The translations under genes were made by a program, and so were the position numbers. DNA of 64,000 nt, taken from contig CBDCDJ010000007.1 of NCBI GenBank assembly GCA_965215355.1, positions 3,844,001 through 3,908,000 of the forward strand. Direction: 5' to 3'. Below are positions 22,837 to 32,411 of the stretch, piece after piece. Positions within the stretch are counted from its first letter, which is position 1. Every line of letters starts with the position of its first letter. The notes beneath the pieces are model-generated. The model searched no databases. It saw nothing but the letters and a program-made list of their open reading frames with translations, and had not been told where the DNA came from. Source of the DNA: CBDCDJ01 sp965215355. GTDB taxonomy: Bacteria > Deinococcota > Deinococci > Deinococcales > Trueperaceae.

Positions 22837-25683
22837 CTAGTTGAGTACCCTCCTCAAGAACTCCCCCGTATAACTCCCCTCAACCCTCGCCACACACTCC
22901 GGCGTCCCCTGCGCGATAATCTGCCCGCCGCCGTCGCCCCCTTCCGGCCCTAAGTCGATAAGGTAGTCGGCGGTCTTGACCACGTCCAGGTTGTGCTCGA
23001 TGACGATGACCGTGTTGCCCGCGTCCACCAGTCGGTGCAAGACTTCCAACAGCTTTTGAATGTCGGCAAAGTGCAGCCCCGTGGTGGGCTCGTCCAAAAA
23101 GTAGACGGTCTTGCCGGTCGAGCGTTTGGAGAGTTCCTTGGCGAGCTTGATGCGTTGCGCCTCACCGCCCGAGAAAGTCAGGGCGCTCTGGCCGAGCTTG
23201 ATGTAGTCCAGCCCGACATCGTGCAGGGTTTGCAGCACGCGGTAGATTTTGGGGTGGTTCTCGAAGAATGTAAGCGCTTCTTGCACGTCCATCTCGAGCA
23301 CGTCCGCAATCGTCTTGCCCTTGTAGCGCACTTGCAGGGTTTCGCGGTTGTAGCGGTGGCCGTTGCAGTCCTTGCAGGTCACCCACACGTCGGCCAAAAA
23401 GTGCATCTCGATTTGAATCGAGCCGTAACCGCCGCAAGCCTCGCAGCGGCCGCCCTTGACGTTGAAGGAAAAGCGCCCCTTTTTGTAGCCGCGCTTTTTC
23501 GCTTCGGGTACAAGCGCGAACACGTCGCGGATATGGTCGAACACGCCCGCGTAGGTCGCCGGGTTGCTGCGCGGCGTGCGCCCGATGGGGTCCTGGGTGA
23601 TGTGGATAGTTTTGTCGAGGTGCTCGAGGCCGCCGATGCTTTTGTGCGGTCCGGCAGTCGTGGCCGCACCGTTGAGGCTGCGCGCCAGCGCCGGGTAGAG
23701 CGTGCCGGTAACGAGGCTCGACTTGCCGCTGCCCGACACGCCCGTGACGCAGGTCAAGGTGCCGAGCGGGATGCGGGCGTCGACGTGGCGCAGGTTGTGG
23801 AGCGAAGCAGCGCAAATTTCCAGGTAGTTCTCGCCCCGCCGCCGCTCGGGGTTGGGCGGCGCGATGGTGTCTTTGCCACTCAGGTAGCGGCCCGTCAGGG
23901 ACTTGCTGCTCTTGAGGATTTGCTTGTGCGTGCCCGCCGCGACGAGGTCGCCGCCCTGGACGCCCGCACCGGGGCCTAAGTCCAAGATATAGTCGGCCCG
24001 GCTCATCGTTTCCTCGTCGTGCTCGACGACCAGAACCGTGTTGCCCATGTCGCGGAGGCGCTCGAGGGTCTGAATCAGCGCCTCGTTGTCGCGCGCGTGC
24101 AGGCCGATTGAAGGCTCGTCTAAAATGTAAAGCACACCCATCAATCCGCTGCCGATTTGCGAAGCCAAGCGGATGCGCTGGCCCTCGCCGCCGGAGAGCG
24201 TTCCGGCGCGGCGGTCGAGCGTGAGGTAGTGCAGCCCGACGTTGAGCATGAACTGCAAGCGCTCGCGGATTTCTTTTAAGACTTCCCCGGCAATCTCTAA
24301 GTCGCGCTCACCCGCCTCAGTCTCGAACCTTTTAATCCACGCGGTCGCCTCGCCGATGGAAAAGGCGCTCAGCGCGGGCAGCGACTTATCCCCGACGGTG
24401 ACGGCTCGAGCTGCAGGACTCAGGCGTTCGCCCGCACAGTCCGGGCAGGGCAGCTCGTTCATAAACGTCTCGTACCACTCGCGCGCGTCGTCCGAATCGG
24501 TCTCGCGGTAGCGCTGCTCGATGTTGTACATCGCCCCCCAGATTTTGCGGTGGCGGGTGCGCACCGTGCCGCGTTTGTTCGTGTGGCGAATGGGGATGGT
24601 CTGGCCGCCGGAACCGTAGAGCAGCGCCTGCTGCGTCTCTTCGGGCAAGTCTTTCCAAGGCGTGTCGAGGTTGCCACCGTAATAGTCGACGATGGACGCG
24701 ACCACGCTCACCGTCCAGCCGGACTTTTTCTTGAGTTCGCCGTAGTAACCCATCGCGCCGTCGTTCAGGCTCAGGCTCGAGTTAGGAACGACGAGGGTGG
24801 GGTCGGCGCTCGCCTGGGTGCCGAGCCCGTGGCAGGTTTCGCACATGCCCAAGGGCGAGTTGAAGCTGAACATCTGCGTGGACAGTTCGGGAAACGAGAT
24901 GTCGCAGTGGGGGCAGGCGTTGTGCTCGCTCAGCAGCACGTCGGCCTCGCCCGTGTCGGCGATGAGCAGGCCGTTGGCGGTTTTCAGGGTCAGTTCGACG
25001 GACTCGGTCAGACGGCCCATGAACGCGGCATCGTCCGCAGCATCTTCAGGAATCACGAGGCGGTCGACGATGACCTCGATGGAGTGTTTGTTCTTTTTCT
25101 CGAGGTCGATTTCGTCCGTCAGCGTGAGGGTTTCGCCGTTGACGCGGGCGCGCACGAACCCGGCGGCGCGGGCGTCTTTGATGACATCGACGTGCGTCCC
25201 CTTGCGGTTGCGCACGACGGGGGCCAGCAGTTGGAGTTTCGTTCTCTCTGGTAAAGCGGCGAGCTGCCGCGCGATTTGTTCGGCGCTCTGCGCGTGGACC
25301 TCGCGCCCGCAACTCGGGCAGTGCGGTGTGCCGATGTTGGCGTAGAGCACGCGCAGGTAGTCCATCACCTCGGTGACGGTGGCGACGGTCGAGCGGGGGT
25401 TTTTGCTCACGGTTTTTTGCTCGATGGCGATGGCGGGGGAGAGGCCGCCGATGTAGTCGACCTTGGGCTTTTCCATCTGGCCCAAAAACTGCCGCGCGTA
25501 GCTCGACAAGCTCTCGACGTAGCGCCGCTGACCTTCGGCGTAAATCGTGTCGAAGGCGAGGCTCGACTTGCCCGAGCCCGACACACCCGTGATGACCACG
25601 AGCTTGTCGCGGGGAATGGTTACGTCGATGTTTTTCAGGTTGTGGTGCTTCGCGCCGCGTACCGTGATGTGTTTTAAAGCCAT
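22837..25683 (-). CDS. uvrA: Excinuclease ABC subunit A, UvrA
   Basis: 948 residues, normal length. Damage-recognition ATPase of nucleotide excision repair. Walker A in both halves (GVSGSGKSSL twice), signatures LSGGEGQRI and FSGGEAQRI, Walker B YILDEPSIGLH and YFLDEPTTGLH. Zinc-binding cysteine pairs CPSCG, CPHCD/CETCHGLG and CEACGGYG/CKDCNGHRY are all present, and the UvrB-binding region is intact, so this is UvrA1 rather than the shorter UvrA2 paralogue. ATG follows GGGAGA. Its promoter holds a palindrome shared with another gene (25738-25760). Confidence 0.97.
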   Translation of the reverse strand: MALKHITVRGAKHHNLKNIDVTIPRDKLVVITGVSGSGKSSLAFDTIYAEGQRRYVESLSSYARQFLGQMEKPKVDYIGGLSPAIAIEQKTVSKNPRSTVATVTEVMDYLRVLYANIGTPHCPSCGREVHAQSAEQIARQLAALPERTKLQLLAPVVRNRKGTHVDVIKDARAAGFVRARVNGETLTLTDEIDLEKKNKHSIEVIVDRLVIPEDAADDAAFMGRLTESVELTLKTANGLLIADTGEADVLLSEHNACPHCDISFPELSTQMFSFNSPLGMCETCHGLGTQASADPTLVVPNSSLSLNDGAMGYYGELKKKSGWTVSVVASIVDYYGGNLDTPWKDLPEETQQALLYGSGGQTIPIRHTNKRGTVRTRHRKIWGAMYNIEQRYRETDSDDAREWYETFMNELPCPDCAGERLSPAARAVTVGDKSLPALSAFSIGEATAWIKRFETEAGERDLEIAGEVLKEIRERLQFMLNVGLHYLTLDRRAGTLSGGEGQRIRLASQIGSGLMGVLYILDEPSIGLHARDNEALIQTLERLRDMGNTVLVVEHDEETMSRADYILDLGPGAGVQGGDLVAAGTHKQILKSSKSLTGRYLSGKDTIAPPNPERRRGENYLEICAASLHNLRHVDARIPLGTLTCVTGVSGSGKSSLVTGTLYPALARSLNGAATTAGPHKSIGGLEHLDKTIHITQDPIGRTPRSNPATYAGVFDHIRDVFALVPEAKKRGYKKGRFSFNVKGGRCEACGGYGSIQIEMHFLADVWVTCKDCNGHRYNRETLQVRYKGKTIADVLEMDVQEALTFFENHPKIYRVLQTLHDVGLDYIKLGQSALTFSGGEAQRIKLAKELSKRSTGKTVYFLDEPTTGLHFADIQKLLEVLHRLVDAGNTVIVIEHNLDVVKTADYLIDLGPEGGDGGGQIIAQGTPECVARVEGSYTGEFLRRVLN

Positions 25684-25737
25684 GAAAGTCTCCCGCTCGA
25701 GCTGAACTTGCCGTTTCTACCCAAAATTGCCAAGGGG

Positions 25738-25760
25738 AGTATACCTTAAAAATTAAGGAG
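25738..25760 (-). promoter_or_regulatory. uvrA promoter with palindrome abutting the -10 box
   Basis: On the minus strand CCTTAATTTTTAAGG is followed directly by TATACT (-10, plus-strand 25738-25743). The palindrome TACCTTA-N5-TAAGG occupies the spacer, where a repressor would block RNA polymerase. The same arrangement occurs at 33088-33110. It does not match the Deinococcus RDRM or the common LexA boxes as I know them. Confidence 0.6.
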
Positions 25761-25806
25761 CTTTGTCAGGCGGTGCTCAAACTCCGGGCTAGGCCAACTG
25801 CGTTGT

Positions 25807-26724
25807 TCAAAAGGCTGTAGAGCCGAACCGCGAGGTTTCCGGCACGAGGCTGTAAAGGCCGTCGGGGGTCTCCAGCACCGTCTCACCCGCTAAAATATAC
25901 GCATCCGAGGTGGTTTGCAGCGGAACGTCGTAATTTACAAACAGAACGACGGGGCCTGAGGGCAGTGTCGTGGTTTCTGTAGGCACGATGGGCGTCGCCT
26001 TCGTCAAGCTGTCACGGATGTACCAGAGGCTGTCGCTGGAGGGGTCGGCCTCCGTCGTCCACCCGGCCCTGACGTTTTCTATACCCGGCGTCGTCATGGC
26101 GAGGCCAGTGACCGTGAGGGGTGCGTCCAGGGTGAACTGGTACCACTGGCTCACACGCAAACGGTGAGCTTCCGACTCGGTCGTCACCACGGGGCCGCCG
26201 GAGACCTGCGGGAGCGGCGTCACGCGACGCGGGTCGTAGATGATTCGAACGTCGACCGGGACCACGATGTCGTGACCGCTGTGCGACCAGGTCATGTTTT
26301 GCTCGTCCAAACGCTCTTTAAAATAACCGTTGGAATTAACGAAATGGATATTCAGTTGTTGTACGCTGCCGACCTGGTCTGGATTGACGGGCGCAAGTGT
26401 GAGGTCGACGGCGTAGACACCTTTTTCGAGGCCCTCCTGGCTGAAACCAGTTGCCTCGAGCCTCAAGTTTTCGGCGTCTGCCGAGACCGTTTGGCCCTCG
26501 ATTTGCCACAAGGTTGCGATGCGTCCGAATCCCGAACACCTCATTTTGATGGGGACGGTCAGCCTGTAACCGGGCGGGACGGTGTCCTCCCTGAAAAAGC
26601 TCGCCCGCACCATCGCCGCTTCGGTTGTAAAGTCGGTACAAGCCCGCCCGAGAAAAAACCAGTAAGCCAGAGCGCCCAAACCGACGAGCGACAAACCCCA
26701 AATCCACGTTTTCACACGACCCAT
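25807..26724 (-). CDS. Membrane-anchored extracytoplasmic protein of unknown function
   Basis: 305 residues. N-terminal MGRVKTWIWGLSLVGLGALAYWFFLG is a single uncleaved anchor; the rest is beta-rich with repeated Thr/Val strands (YRLTVPIKMRC, YAVDLTLAPVN, IVVPVDVRIIYD), suggesting one or two Ig-like domains outside the membrane. Two cysteines (CTDF, MRCSGF) could form a disulfide. I do not recognise the family. Its 3' end faces uvrA's promoter across 123 bp. Confidence 0.75.
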   Translation of the reverse strand: MGRVKTWIWGLSLVGLGALAYWFFLGRACTDFTTEAAMVRASFFREDTVPPGYRLTVPIKMRCSGFGRIATLWQIEGQTVSADAENLRLEATGFSQEGLEKGVYAVDLTLAPVNPDQVGSVQQLNIHFVNSNGYFKERLDEQNMTWSHSGHDIVVPVDVRIIYDPRRVTPLPQVSGGPVVTTESEAHRLRVSQWYQFTLDAPLTVTGLAMTTPGIENVRAGWTTEADPSSDSLWYIRDSLTKATPIVPTETTTLPSGPVVLFVNYDVPLQTTSDAYILAGETVLETPDGLYSLVPETSRFGSTAF

Positions 26725-27048
26725 TTTAGAGCTTTTGGGAAGGTTTGGCTACACTCCCAACTCACCTGAAACGCTTGGCAAAGTTGGCAAGATAGGCTCG
26801 TGACCTTCGGGCCGGGGCCTAGCTGACCGATACCTTTGCGAGCCTTTTTGAACTTTACTTTTTGGCTGTTTCAGGGAGGTTCGTTTCCACCCGAGTGAGC
26901 AAGAAAAGTGACCTAAACGTAACCTAGTGCCGGGTCGAATTGTACACTCGAGACAGGATGAAACCACCAACGACTGAGACAACTGAGTTTGAGATTGGGC
27001 TTGGGTGTACGGCGCGAGTTTGCGCTCGAGGGCTCTCGAGGTGTAACC
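26725..27048. other. 324-bp divergent intergenic region before the transglutaminase pair
   Basis: No gene seen. A TACACT box at 26943-26948 with weak TAACCT 17 bp upstream may start the transglutaminase operon, leaving a leader of about 95 nt. Two CTCGAG sites near 27025-27045 are the only other notable feature. Confidence 0.4.
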
Positions 27049-27945
27049 ATGCGGATTAGGGTCGGCTGCGAACTCCTTTATGAAGTACCTTACGAAGCGC
27101 CCCTGATTATCAAAGTGCAACTGCGTGACGGTCGCTATCACCAACTCGTAGACGAGCGCTGGGGCGCGACGCCCGACCTTCCCATCACCACCTTCACCGA
27201 CGAGTTCGGCAACCAGGTGTGGCGCTTGCTCGCGCCCGGCGGCGAGTTGCGCCTGAAGTACGACGCCCTCGCCGAGGTGCCGCCCGAGCCCGACGCGGTA
27301 TTGCCCAGTCTTAAAAAAGACCTCGTTCAGAATTTGCCCGACGACGTTTTGATGTACACCCTGCCGAGCCGCTACTGCCAGTCCGACCTGTTCATCGAAG
27401 ACGCCTGGAAGCTGTTCGGCGACATCGCGCCGGGCTGGGCGCAGGTGCAGGCGATCTGCGACTGGCTCCACGGCAACATCGCTTACGAGGCGGGCAGCAC
27501 GCCGGCCACCACCAGCTTCGACGCTTACCAGGAGCAGCGCGGCGTGTGCCGCGACTTCGCGCACTTAGGGGTATCGTTTTGCCGCGCGCTGAACATCCCG
27601 GCGCGCTACACCTGCGGTTATTTACCCGACATCGGCGTGCCGCTGCCCGACGTGCCGATGGACTTCCACGCCTGGTTCGAGGCGTATTTAGACGGCGACT
27701 GGCGCACCTTCGACGCGCGTCACAACGAGCCGCGCATAGGCCGGGCGCTCATCGCTTACGGCCGCGACGCGGTCGACGCAGCCTTTGCGACCTCGTTCGG
27801 GGCGAGCCGACTTACCAGGTTGCAAGTTTGGGCCGACAAGGTTGACGCAGGCACCACGCTCAACGACCCGCTCGTGCCCCAGCACCCTTTTGCCGAGCCG
27901 AGCATCATCCACAACGAGCCGAACGACAGCGAGGCACAAAAGTGA
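27049..27945 (+). CDS. Transglutaminase-like cysteine protease-fold protein (first of pair)
   Basis: 298 residues, cytoplasmic (no signal peptide). Catalytic triad visible: Cys in QRGVCRDFAHLGVSFCRAL, His in DFHAWFEAYLDG, Asp in WRTFDARHN. Such bacterial proteins act as proteases, amidases or cross-linkers; the activity is unknown here. Start ATG 27049 chosen because of GAGGTG upstream; the frame opens at 26989. Overlaps the next gene by GTGA. Confidence 0.88.
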   Translation: MRIRVGCELLYEVPYEAPLIIKVQLRDGRYHQLVDERWGATPDLPITTFTDEFGNQVWRLLAPGGELRLKYDALAEVPPEPDAVLPSLKKDLVQNLPDDVLMYTLPSRYCQSDLFIEDAWKLFGDIAPGWAQVQAICDWLHGNIAYEAGSTPATTSFDAYQEQRGVCRDFAHLGVSFCRALNIPARYTCGYLPDIGVPLPDVPMDFHAWFEAYLDGDWRTFDARHNEPRIGRALIAYGRDAVDAAFATSFGASRLTRLQVWADKVDAGTTLNDPLVPQHPFAEPSIIHNEPNDSEAQK

Positions 27946-28868
27946 CGCTGGGCACCCCTACTCCCGAGGTTACCTTTTTGAATCACCGTGAGTTGAGTTG
28001 GCAGGGCGTAAAGCGAGCACGCTATCTGTTTTACCAGCACTTCCACTACGCCTACCCCGGCCCCATCCACAACCTGCGCCACCGCCTCGTGGTGGTGCCC
28101 GCCGCGCGCTACGGCGACCAGCAACTCTGCAACCACCACCTCCGGGTCGCGCCGGTAGAGGTGAATACCAACAGCACCCTGGACGCCTTCGGCAACCGCG
28201 TGTTTGACTTTGAAGCACCTCGCGTAGTCGGCGCAGTCTCGTTCGAGGTGTTGACCGAACTCGAGCGCACCACCGACAGCCGACCTCACCTCACACCGGG
28301 TGTGGACGCCGACCTGTTTTTGGAGCCGACCCCGCTCACCGAGGCCGACGCGCGCATTCGTGAGACGGCGCTGGGTCTCAAAAACGCTTGCGAAAACGAC
28401 CGCGCCCTCGCCGCCGCCATCAACGTTTGGGTTTATGGCGCGATGCGCTACGGCTACGGCGCGACCCACGTCGGTACCACCGCCGCGCAAGCTTTAGCTG
28501 TTGGGCAGGGTCTGTGCCAGGACTACGCCCACCTCATGCTGGCGCTGTGCCGCGCCGCAGGTCTGCGGGCGCGCTACGTGTCGGGGCACATGCTCGCCGA
28601 GGGCGGCTCGCACGCCTGGGTGGAAGTGCTGTTGCCCGCCGAGGACGGTTTCGAGGTCGTCGCCTACGACCCGACCAACAAGCGCCGTCCGGGGTTGAAC
28701 TACGTCACCGTGGCGGTCGGGCGCGACTACCGCGACGTCGCGCCGACCTCGGGGTCTTACCAGGGGTCGTACGTCGGACAGCTGACCATCACCAAGCGCG
28801 CCGGGCTGACCGCCGTGGAATACGAGTGTGGGCAGGTCGTGGGCGACGGTACGCGCCTGGCGGCTTAA
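27942..28868 (+). CDS. Transglutaminase-like protein with N-terminal beta domain (second of pair)
   Basis: 308 residues. N-terminal bacterial transglutaminase-associated domain (RARYLFYQHFHYAYPGPIHNLRHRLVVVP) followed by the catalytic domain: Cys in GQGLCQDYAHLMLALCRAAGL, His in GGSHAWVEVLL, Asp in YDPTNKRRPG. GTG start coupled to the previous stop. In other bacteria paired genes of this type accompany an alpha-E/ATP-grasp peptide-modifying set; neither partner is present here. Confidence 0.9.
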   Translation: MTLGTPTPEVTFLNHRELSWQGVKRARYLFYQHFHYAYPGPIHNLRHRLVVVPAARYGDQQLCNHHLRVAPVEVNTNSTLDAFGNRVFDFEAPRVVGAVSFEVLTELERTTDSRPHLTPGVDADLFLEPTPLTEADARIRETALGLKNACENDRALAAAINVWVYGAMRYGYGATHVGTTAAQALAVGQGLCQDYAHLMLALCRAAGLRARYVSGHMLAEGGSHAWVEVLLPAEDGFEVVAYDPTNKRRPGLNYVTVAVGRDYRDVAPTSGSYQGSYVGQLTITKRAGLTAVEYECGQVVGDGTRLAA

Positions 28869-28973
28869 CCGACGGGCGCTTCGCGCTTTTCGGTTTGGCG
28901 CACCGCTCGAGCTGAACAAGGTTTGCGAGCGCATTTGTCTGTCACCATCACCGTTTTGAGAGAAGAGGCTTTG

Positions 28974-29630
28974 TCAGTCAAGCAGGCCAACCTGCAAAGC
29001 TTTGGCGACGGCATCTTGCCTGTCTGCCACCCCCAGTTTTGACAGAATCGACGAGACATGAACTTTGATGGTCCCCTCACTCACGGCCAGCGCCTCGGCA
29101 ATCCGTTTGTTGGACAGGTCTCTAGCAATCAGTGTTAACACTTCGGTTTCTCTCGGCGTGAGCTTGTCCAACAAAACGGCTGGCGGTTGCTGCGCGTGCT
29201 CGAGCGCTTCGGCCAATACCTCGGAGACGCGCGGGTGAATAAAGCGCTCGCCCCGACCGAGCCGCGTGACGGCGGTTGTCAGCACCTCCACCGACACGTC
29301 TTTGAGCACATAGCCCGAGACGCCGACGCGCAAGCCCGCCACCATGTCGTCCTCGTCTTCAAAGGTCGTCAGCAGTAATACCGGAAGATTGGGATAGCGC
29401 TCCTTGAGATGTCGCGCCGTTTCAATACCTCCCAAGCCCGGCATCCGAACGTCCAAAAGCACTACGTCTGCTTTACTATGCTCGAGCCAGGCTAACAGCG
29501 CCTCGCCACTCTCCAGCGCGGCCACGACCTCTAAACCTGTTTGAAGATTCAGGAGGGTCTCGAGTCCCACCCGAACCCACGGCTGGTCGTCCACCACCAC
29601 TAAGCGGGTTGTCTCGGCAGGCTCGCCCAC
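28974..29630 (-). CDS. NarL/LuxR-type response regulator
   Basis: 218 residues. Receiver domain with acidic pair VVDDQP and phospho-acceptor Asp60 in VVLLDVRMPG, then Lys in the KD loop, then LuxR helix-turn-helix (LTPRETEVLTLIARDLSNKRIAEALAVSEGTIKVHVSSILSKLG). GTG start lies inside the kinase gene (31-bp overlap). Last gene of a four-gene unit: ABC ATPase, permease, kinase, regulator. Probably controls the exporter operon. Confidence 0.95.
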   Translation of the reverse strand: MGEPAETTRLVVVDDQPWVRVGLETLLNLQTGLEVVAALESGEALLAWLEHSKADVVLLDVRMPGLGGIETARHLKERYPNLPVLLLTTFEDEDDMVAGLRVGVSGYVLKDVSVEVLTTAVTRLGRGERFIHPRVSEVLAEALEHAQQPPAVLLDKLTPRETEVLTLIARDLSNKRIAEALAVSEGTIKVHVSSILSKLGVADRQDAVAKALQVGLLD

Positions 29631-30838
29631 AAGTGAAACCGTCCCTCCTCAACGCTCACGTTGAAGCATCCCTGCAAACTTTCGACCCGTTCCCGAAGGC
29701 CCTGAAGCCCCAACCCTCGGCTCGAGGTTGTCAAGCCGCAGCTTTCAAAAAAATTATCTGCGCTCAGTTCGATGTGCTCGTCTTGAAACTGCACATTCAG
29801 GGTCAAGACTTTGCCAGGTGCATGTTTGGCGGCGTTCGTCAGCGTCTCCTGAACGATGCGGTAGAGGGTCACGCGCGTCTCGGCGGCAAGAACGCCCTCG
29901 ACTCCTGCTACGTTCAAAACCACCCGCTCGTTATGGGGCGCTAGGCTGACGAGGTGATGGAGCGCTTCGCTCAAAGTGACCTGCTCGAGTCGCTCCGGGC
30001 GCAAGGCCCGTACTGTTCTATTGAGATTACCCAGTGCTTCGGCGTTGCGTGCCAGGGCGCGCTCGAGGGCTTGTTGACTCGTCTCGTCGTCCGGCGGGAG
30101 CTTGTTAAGGATTTCCAAGTCGAAACGCTGCGCGGTGAGGTCGTGACCCAGGGTGTCGTGCAGTTCACGGGAAAGGCGCTGGCGTTCTGAAAGAGAGGCG
30201 TGTTGAAGCTCCAACTCGCGGTAGCTTTTGAGTTGTTGGTAACTGCGTTGCAATTCGTCGTAAAGGGTGCGCGCTTCCTCCCTGGCGCGCGCCTCGCGCA
30301 CGGCGAACTCGAAACCCGTCAAGGCGTAACCACCGAAGATGACCGCTAAAGCCAAAAAAACGACAATCGTGACGAGGGGCGGATTAAGCCCTCCCAGACG
30401 CCCCAGCGTAAAGCCCCACAGCATCGACCAGGCGAACAGCGCCGCTGCCACAAAGAGCGTTTGCTTAAGAGTCAGCCAGTAGCGCGCCGCGAACGGGACA
30501 ATCACCAAACTCAAGAGCGGGTCGAGGTAAACGGTGAGGAGCGCCACGACCCCCACCCCGAGCAAGACCAGCGCCCCCTTCTCCTGTGGAGAGCGCTCCC
30601 CAGGACGTAGAAAGTACAGCAACAGGCCGAAGAGGGAGGCCGCCACAGCGACGCGCGTGAGGAGCGCCAAAGGCTGAAACAAAATGGGGCTCCTGCCGCC
30701 TCGAGCGTTCTCGGTCACTAAAAAGAGGGACGCCAGCAGGACCATCGTCAGGTTGAGGCCGCTGAAAAGCGCCACCGCGCTTGCCACCGGACGACTGACA
30801 AACAGGTGTCGCCAGTATGTTTGAAGCTTTCTTTTCAC
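29600..30838 (-). CDS. Sensor histidine kinase, HisKA_3 (DesK/NarX-like) type
   Basis: 412 residues. Five or six N-terminal membrane segments (about residues 18-175) with no large external loop, then a coiled region and phospho-acceptor His227 in RLSRELHDTLGHDL; HATPase motifs include ETLTNAAKHAPG and GLGLQGLRERV. The lack of a periplasmic sensor domain is typical of kinases that sense within the membrane or through a partner ABC exporter. Cognate regulator follows, overlapping by 31 bp. Confidence 0.94.
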   Translation of the reverse strand: MKRKLQTYWRHLFVSRPVASAVALFSGLNLTMVLLASLFLVTENARGGRSPILFQPLALLTRVAVAASLFGLLLYFLRPGERSPQEKGALVLLGVGVVALLTVYLDPLLSLVIVPFAARYWLTLKQTLFVAAALFAWSMLWGFTLGRLGGLNPPLVTIVVFLALAVIFGGYALTGFEFAVREARAREEARTLYDELQRSYQQLKSYRELELQHASLSERQRLSRELHDTLGHDLTAQRFDLEILNKLPPDDETSQQALERALARNAEALGNLNRTVRALRPERLEQVTLSEALHHLVSLAPHNERVVLNVAGVEGVLAAETRVTLYRIVQETLTNAAKHAPGKVLTLNVQFQDEHIELSADNFFESCGLTTSSRGLGLQGLRERVESLQGCFNVSVEEGRFHLWASLPRQPA

Positions 30839-30879
30839 ATCACACCTATTTTAATTGGCTCAACGTTTCTTGAGCGGGA

Positions 30880-31584
30880 CTAGAAGTCACGACGACCAAA
30901 GTCCCAAAGCCCGATGGCGAGGACAGTAGCGGCGAGCGCCAAACTGTATAAGAGGCTGTAAATAAGCGCGTCAACCTCGCTACCCGTCAGGATGACACCC
31001 GGCAGCGTCCAAGGCCACCACGGACCAAAGCTCGGGTTGTTGATACCGATAAAGCCGACCACCGTTGCTACTGCCCCAACCGACGCCGGCACTAAGAAGC
31101 TCGCGAAGCGAACCGCCAGAAAGAAGGTGATCACGAGCAGCGCCGAGCTTGCCAGCCAGACGAAAACGTAGCGCTGCACCGCCCAGAGAAGGGGGAGGGG
31201 CTCGAGCAGCGCGTGAGGCAGCAGCGCACCGGCGACGATGATGGCGACAAATGCTGTAAGGTTCGACAAAGCAGTTAATACGAACAGCAACCCCAATTTG
31301 CTGAGATAGAGCCGACTGCGTTTTTTCGGCAGCGCGAGGTTGAGCCGCCAACCCCCCGAGCCGTGTTCCAGGGCTGTAACCTGCACGACCACCAGCGTCA
31401 CAATAAAGGGCATGAGCAAAAGAGACCAGTAAGCTATTCCGTTTTGAACAAAGGCTTGCCAAGGAAGTCCCTCACCCCGCAGCCCGTGGTAGATTTGCCA
31501 GTTGAGGAGGGCCGGAACAACGGGAGCGAGCAAGACGACGAGCCAGACCCAGGTGCGTTTGAGTTTCAACGCTTCTCCTTTCAC
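30880..31584 (-). CDS. ABC-2-type permease, bacitracin/lantibiotic-immunity class
   Basis: 234 residues with six hydrophobic segments, beginning MKGEALKLKRTWVWLVVLLAPVVPALLNW, typical for BcrB/LanE/LanG-like permeases. GTG start overlaps the ATPase stop (GTGA), so the two form one transporter. Likely exports or resists a peptide antibiotic or lipid (inference from class and two-component partner). Confidence 0.85.
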   Translation of the reverse strand: MKGEALKLKRTWVWLVVLLAPVVPALLNWQIYHGLRGEGLPWQAFVQNGIAYWSLLLMPFIVTLVVVQVTALEHGSGGWRLNLALPKKRSRLYLSKLGLLFVLTALSNLTAFVAIIVAGALLPHALLEPLPLLWAVQRYVFVWLASSALLVITFFLAVRFASFLVPASVGAVATVVGFIGINNPSFGPWWPWTLPGVILTGSEVDALIYSLLYSLALAATVLAIGLWDFGRRDF

Positions 31585-32333
31585 GCCGCGACCTCCTTTA
31601 AAGCATCTGAAGTAAGGTTGAAATAAATTTCTTCGAGGTTGCCGCCGTGCGCACGCAACTCCGCGAGTGTGCCCTCAAAACGGAGCCGTCCCCCGGTGAT
31701 GACGCCCACGTGCGTGACGAGTTGCGCCATTTCGGTAAGCAGGTGGCTCGAGACCAACAGCGTGTGTCCTCGAGATTGCAACGCTCTAAGGAGGGTGCGC
31801 ATGTCGCGCATCCCGGCGGGGTCGAGACCGTTCTGCGGCTCGTCGAGGATGAGGATGTCCGGCTCGCCGAGGAGTGCGAGCGCGATTCCTAACCGCTGAC
31901 GCATTCCTAATGAGTAATCCCTCGCAAGGCGGTTAGCCGCGTCCATCAGTTCGACCGTCTCCAAGACCTCGGCAACACGCACCTTGCCCTTACCCAACTG
32001 ACGTGTGTGAAGCGTCAGGTTTTCCCTGCCGGTCAAGTTCGGGTAGAACGCTGGCCCGTCAATCATGCCGCCGACGTGCATTCTTACCTGCGGGGAGCTT
32101 AGCGGGTCTTTGCCGAGTAAGCGCACCTCCCCGCGTGTGGGCCTGCCAAGTCCCAAGAGGATGCGTAGCACGGTGGTTTTACCGGCACCGTTGGGACCGA
32201 GAAGGCCGTAGATACTTCCTCTCGGTACGTGAAGGTTAAGGTCTCTGAGCACCCACTGCTTCCCGTAGCGCTTGCTGAGCTTGCGTGTGGTGAGTACGGC
32301 GTCGTTTAGGGGTTCTGGCGAGGATGTTGACAT
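31581..32333 (-). CDS. ABC transporter ATP-binding protein, BcrA class
   Basis: 250 residues. Walker A GPNGAGKTT, signature YSLGMRQRLGIALAL, Walker B ILILDEPQNGLDPAG, H-loop VSSHLL. The YSLGMRQRL form of the signature is characteristic of antibiotic-resistance ABC-2 ATPases. ATG with AAGGTGA upstream. First gene of the exporter/two-component unit. Confidence 0.93.
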   Translation of the reverse strand: MSTSSPEPLNDAVLTTRKLSKRYGKQWVLRDLNLHVPRGSIYGLLGPNGAGKTTVLRILLGLGRPTRGEVRLLGKDPLSSPQVRMHVGGMIDGPAFYPNLTGRENLTLHTRQLGKGKVRVAEVLETVELMDAANRLARDYSLGMRQRLGIALALLGEPDILILDEPQNGLDPAGMRDMRTLLRALQSRGHTLLVSSHLLTEMAQLVTHVGVITGGRLRFEGTLAELRAHGGNLEEIYFNLTSDALKEVAA

Positions 32334-32411
32334 GCCGTCACCTTAAATCGGCAACGGCCCGACGCGCATCTGACCGGAGATATATGACCCGTCTATGTCC
32401 TTTTGAGAAAT

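Noticed and set aside
25738..25760. Deinococcus radiation/desiccation response motif (RDRM) or LexA box at uvrA
   Set aside because: The palindrome core CCTTA-N5-TAAGG does not match the TTATG...CATAA form of RDRM nor GAAC-N4-GTTC.
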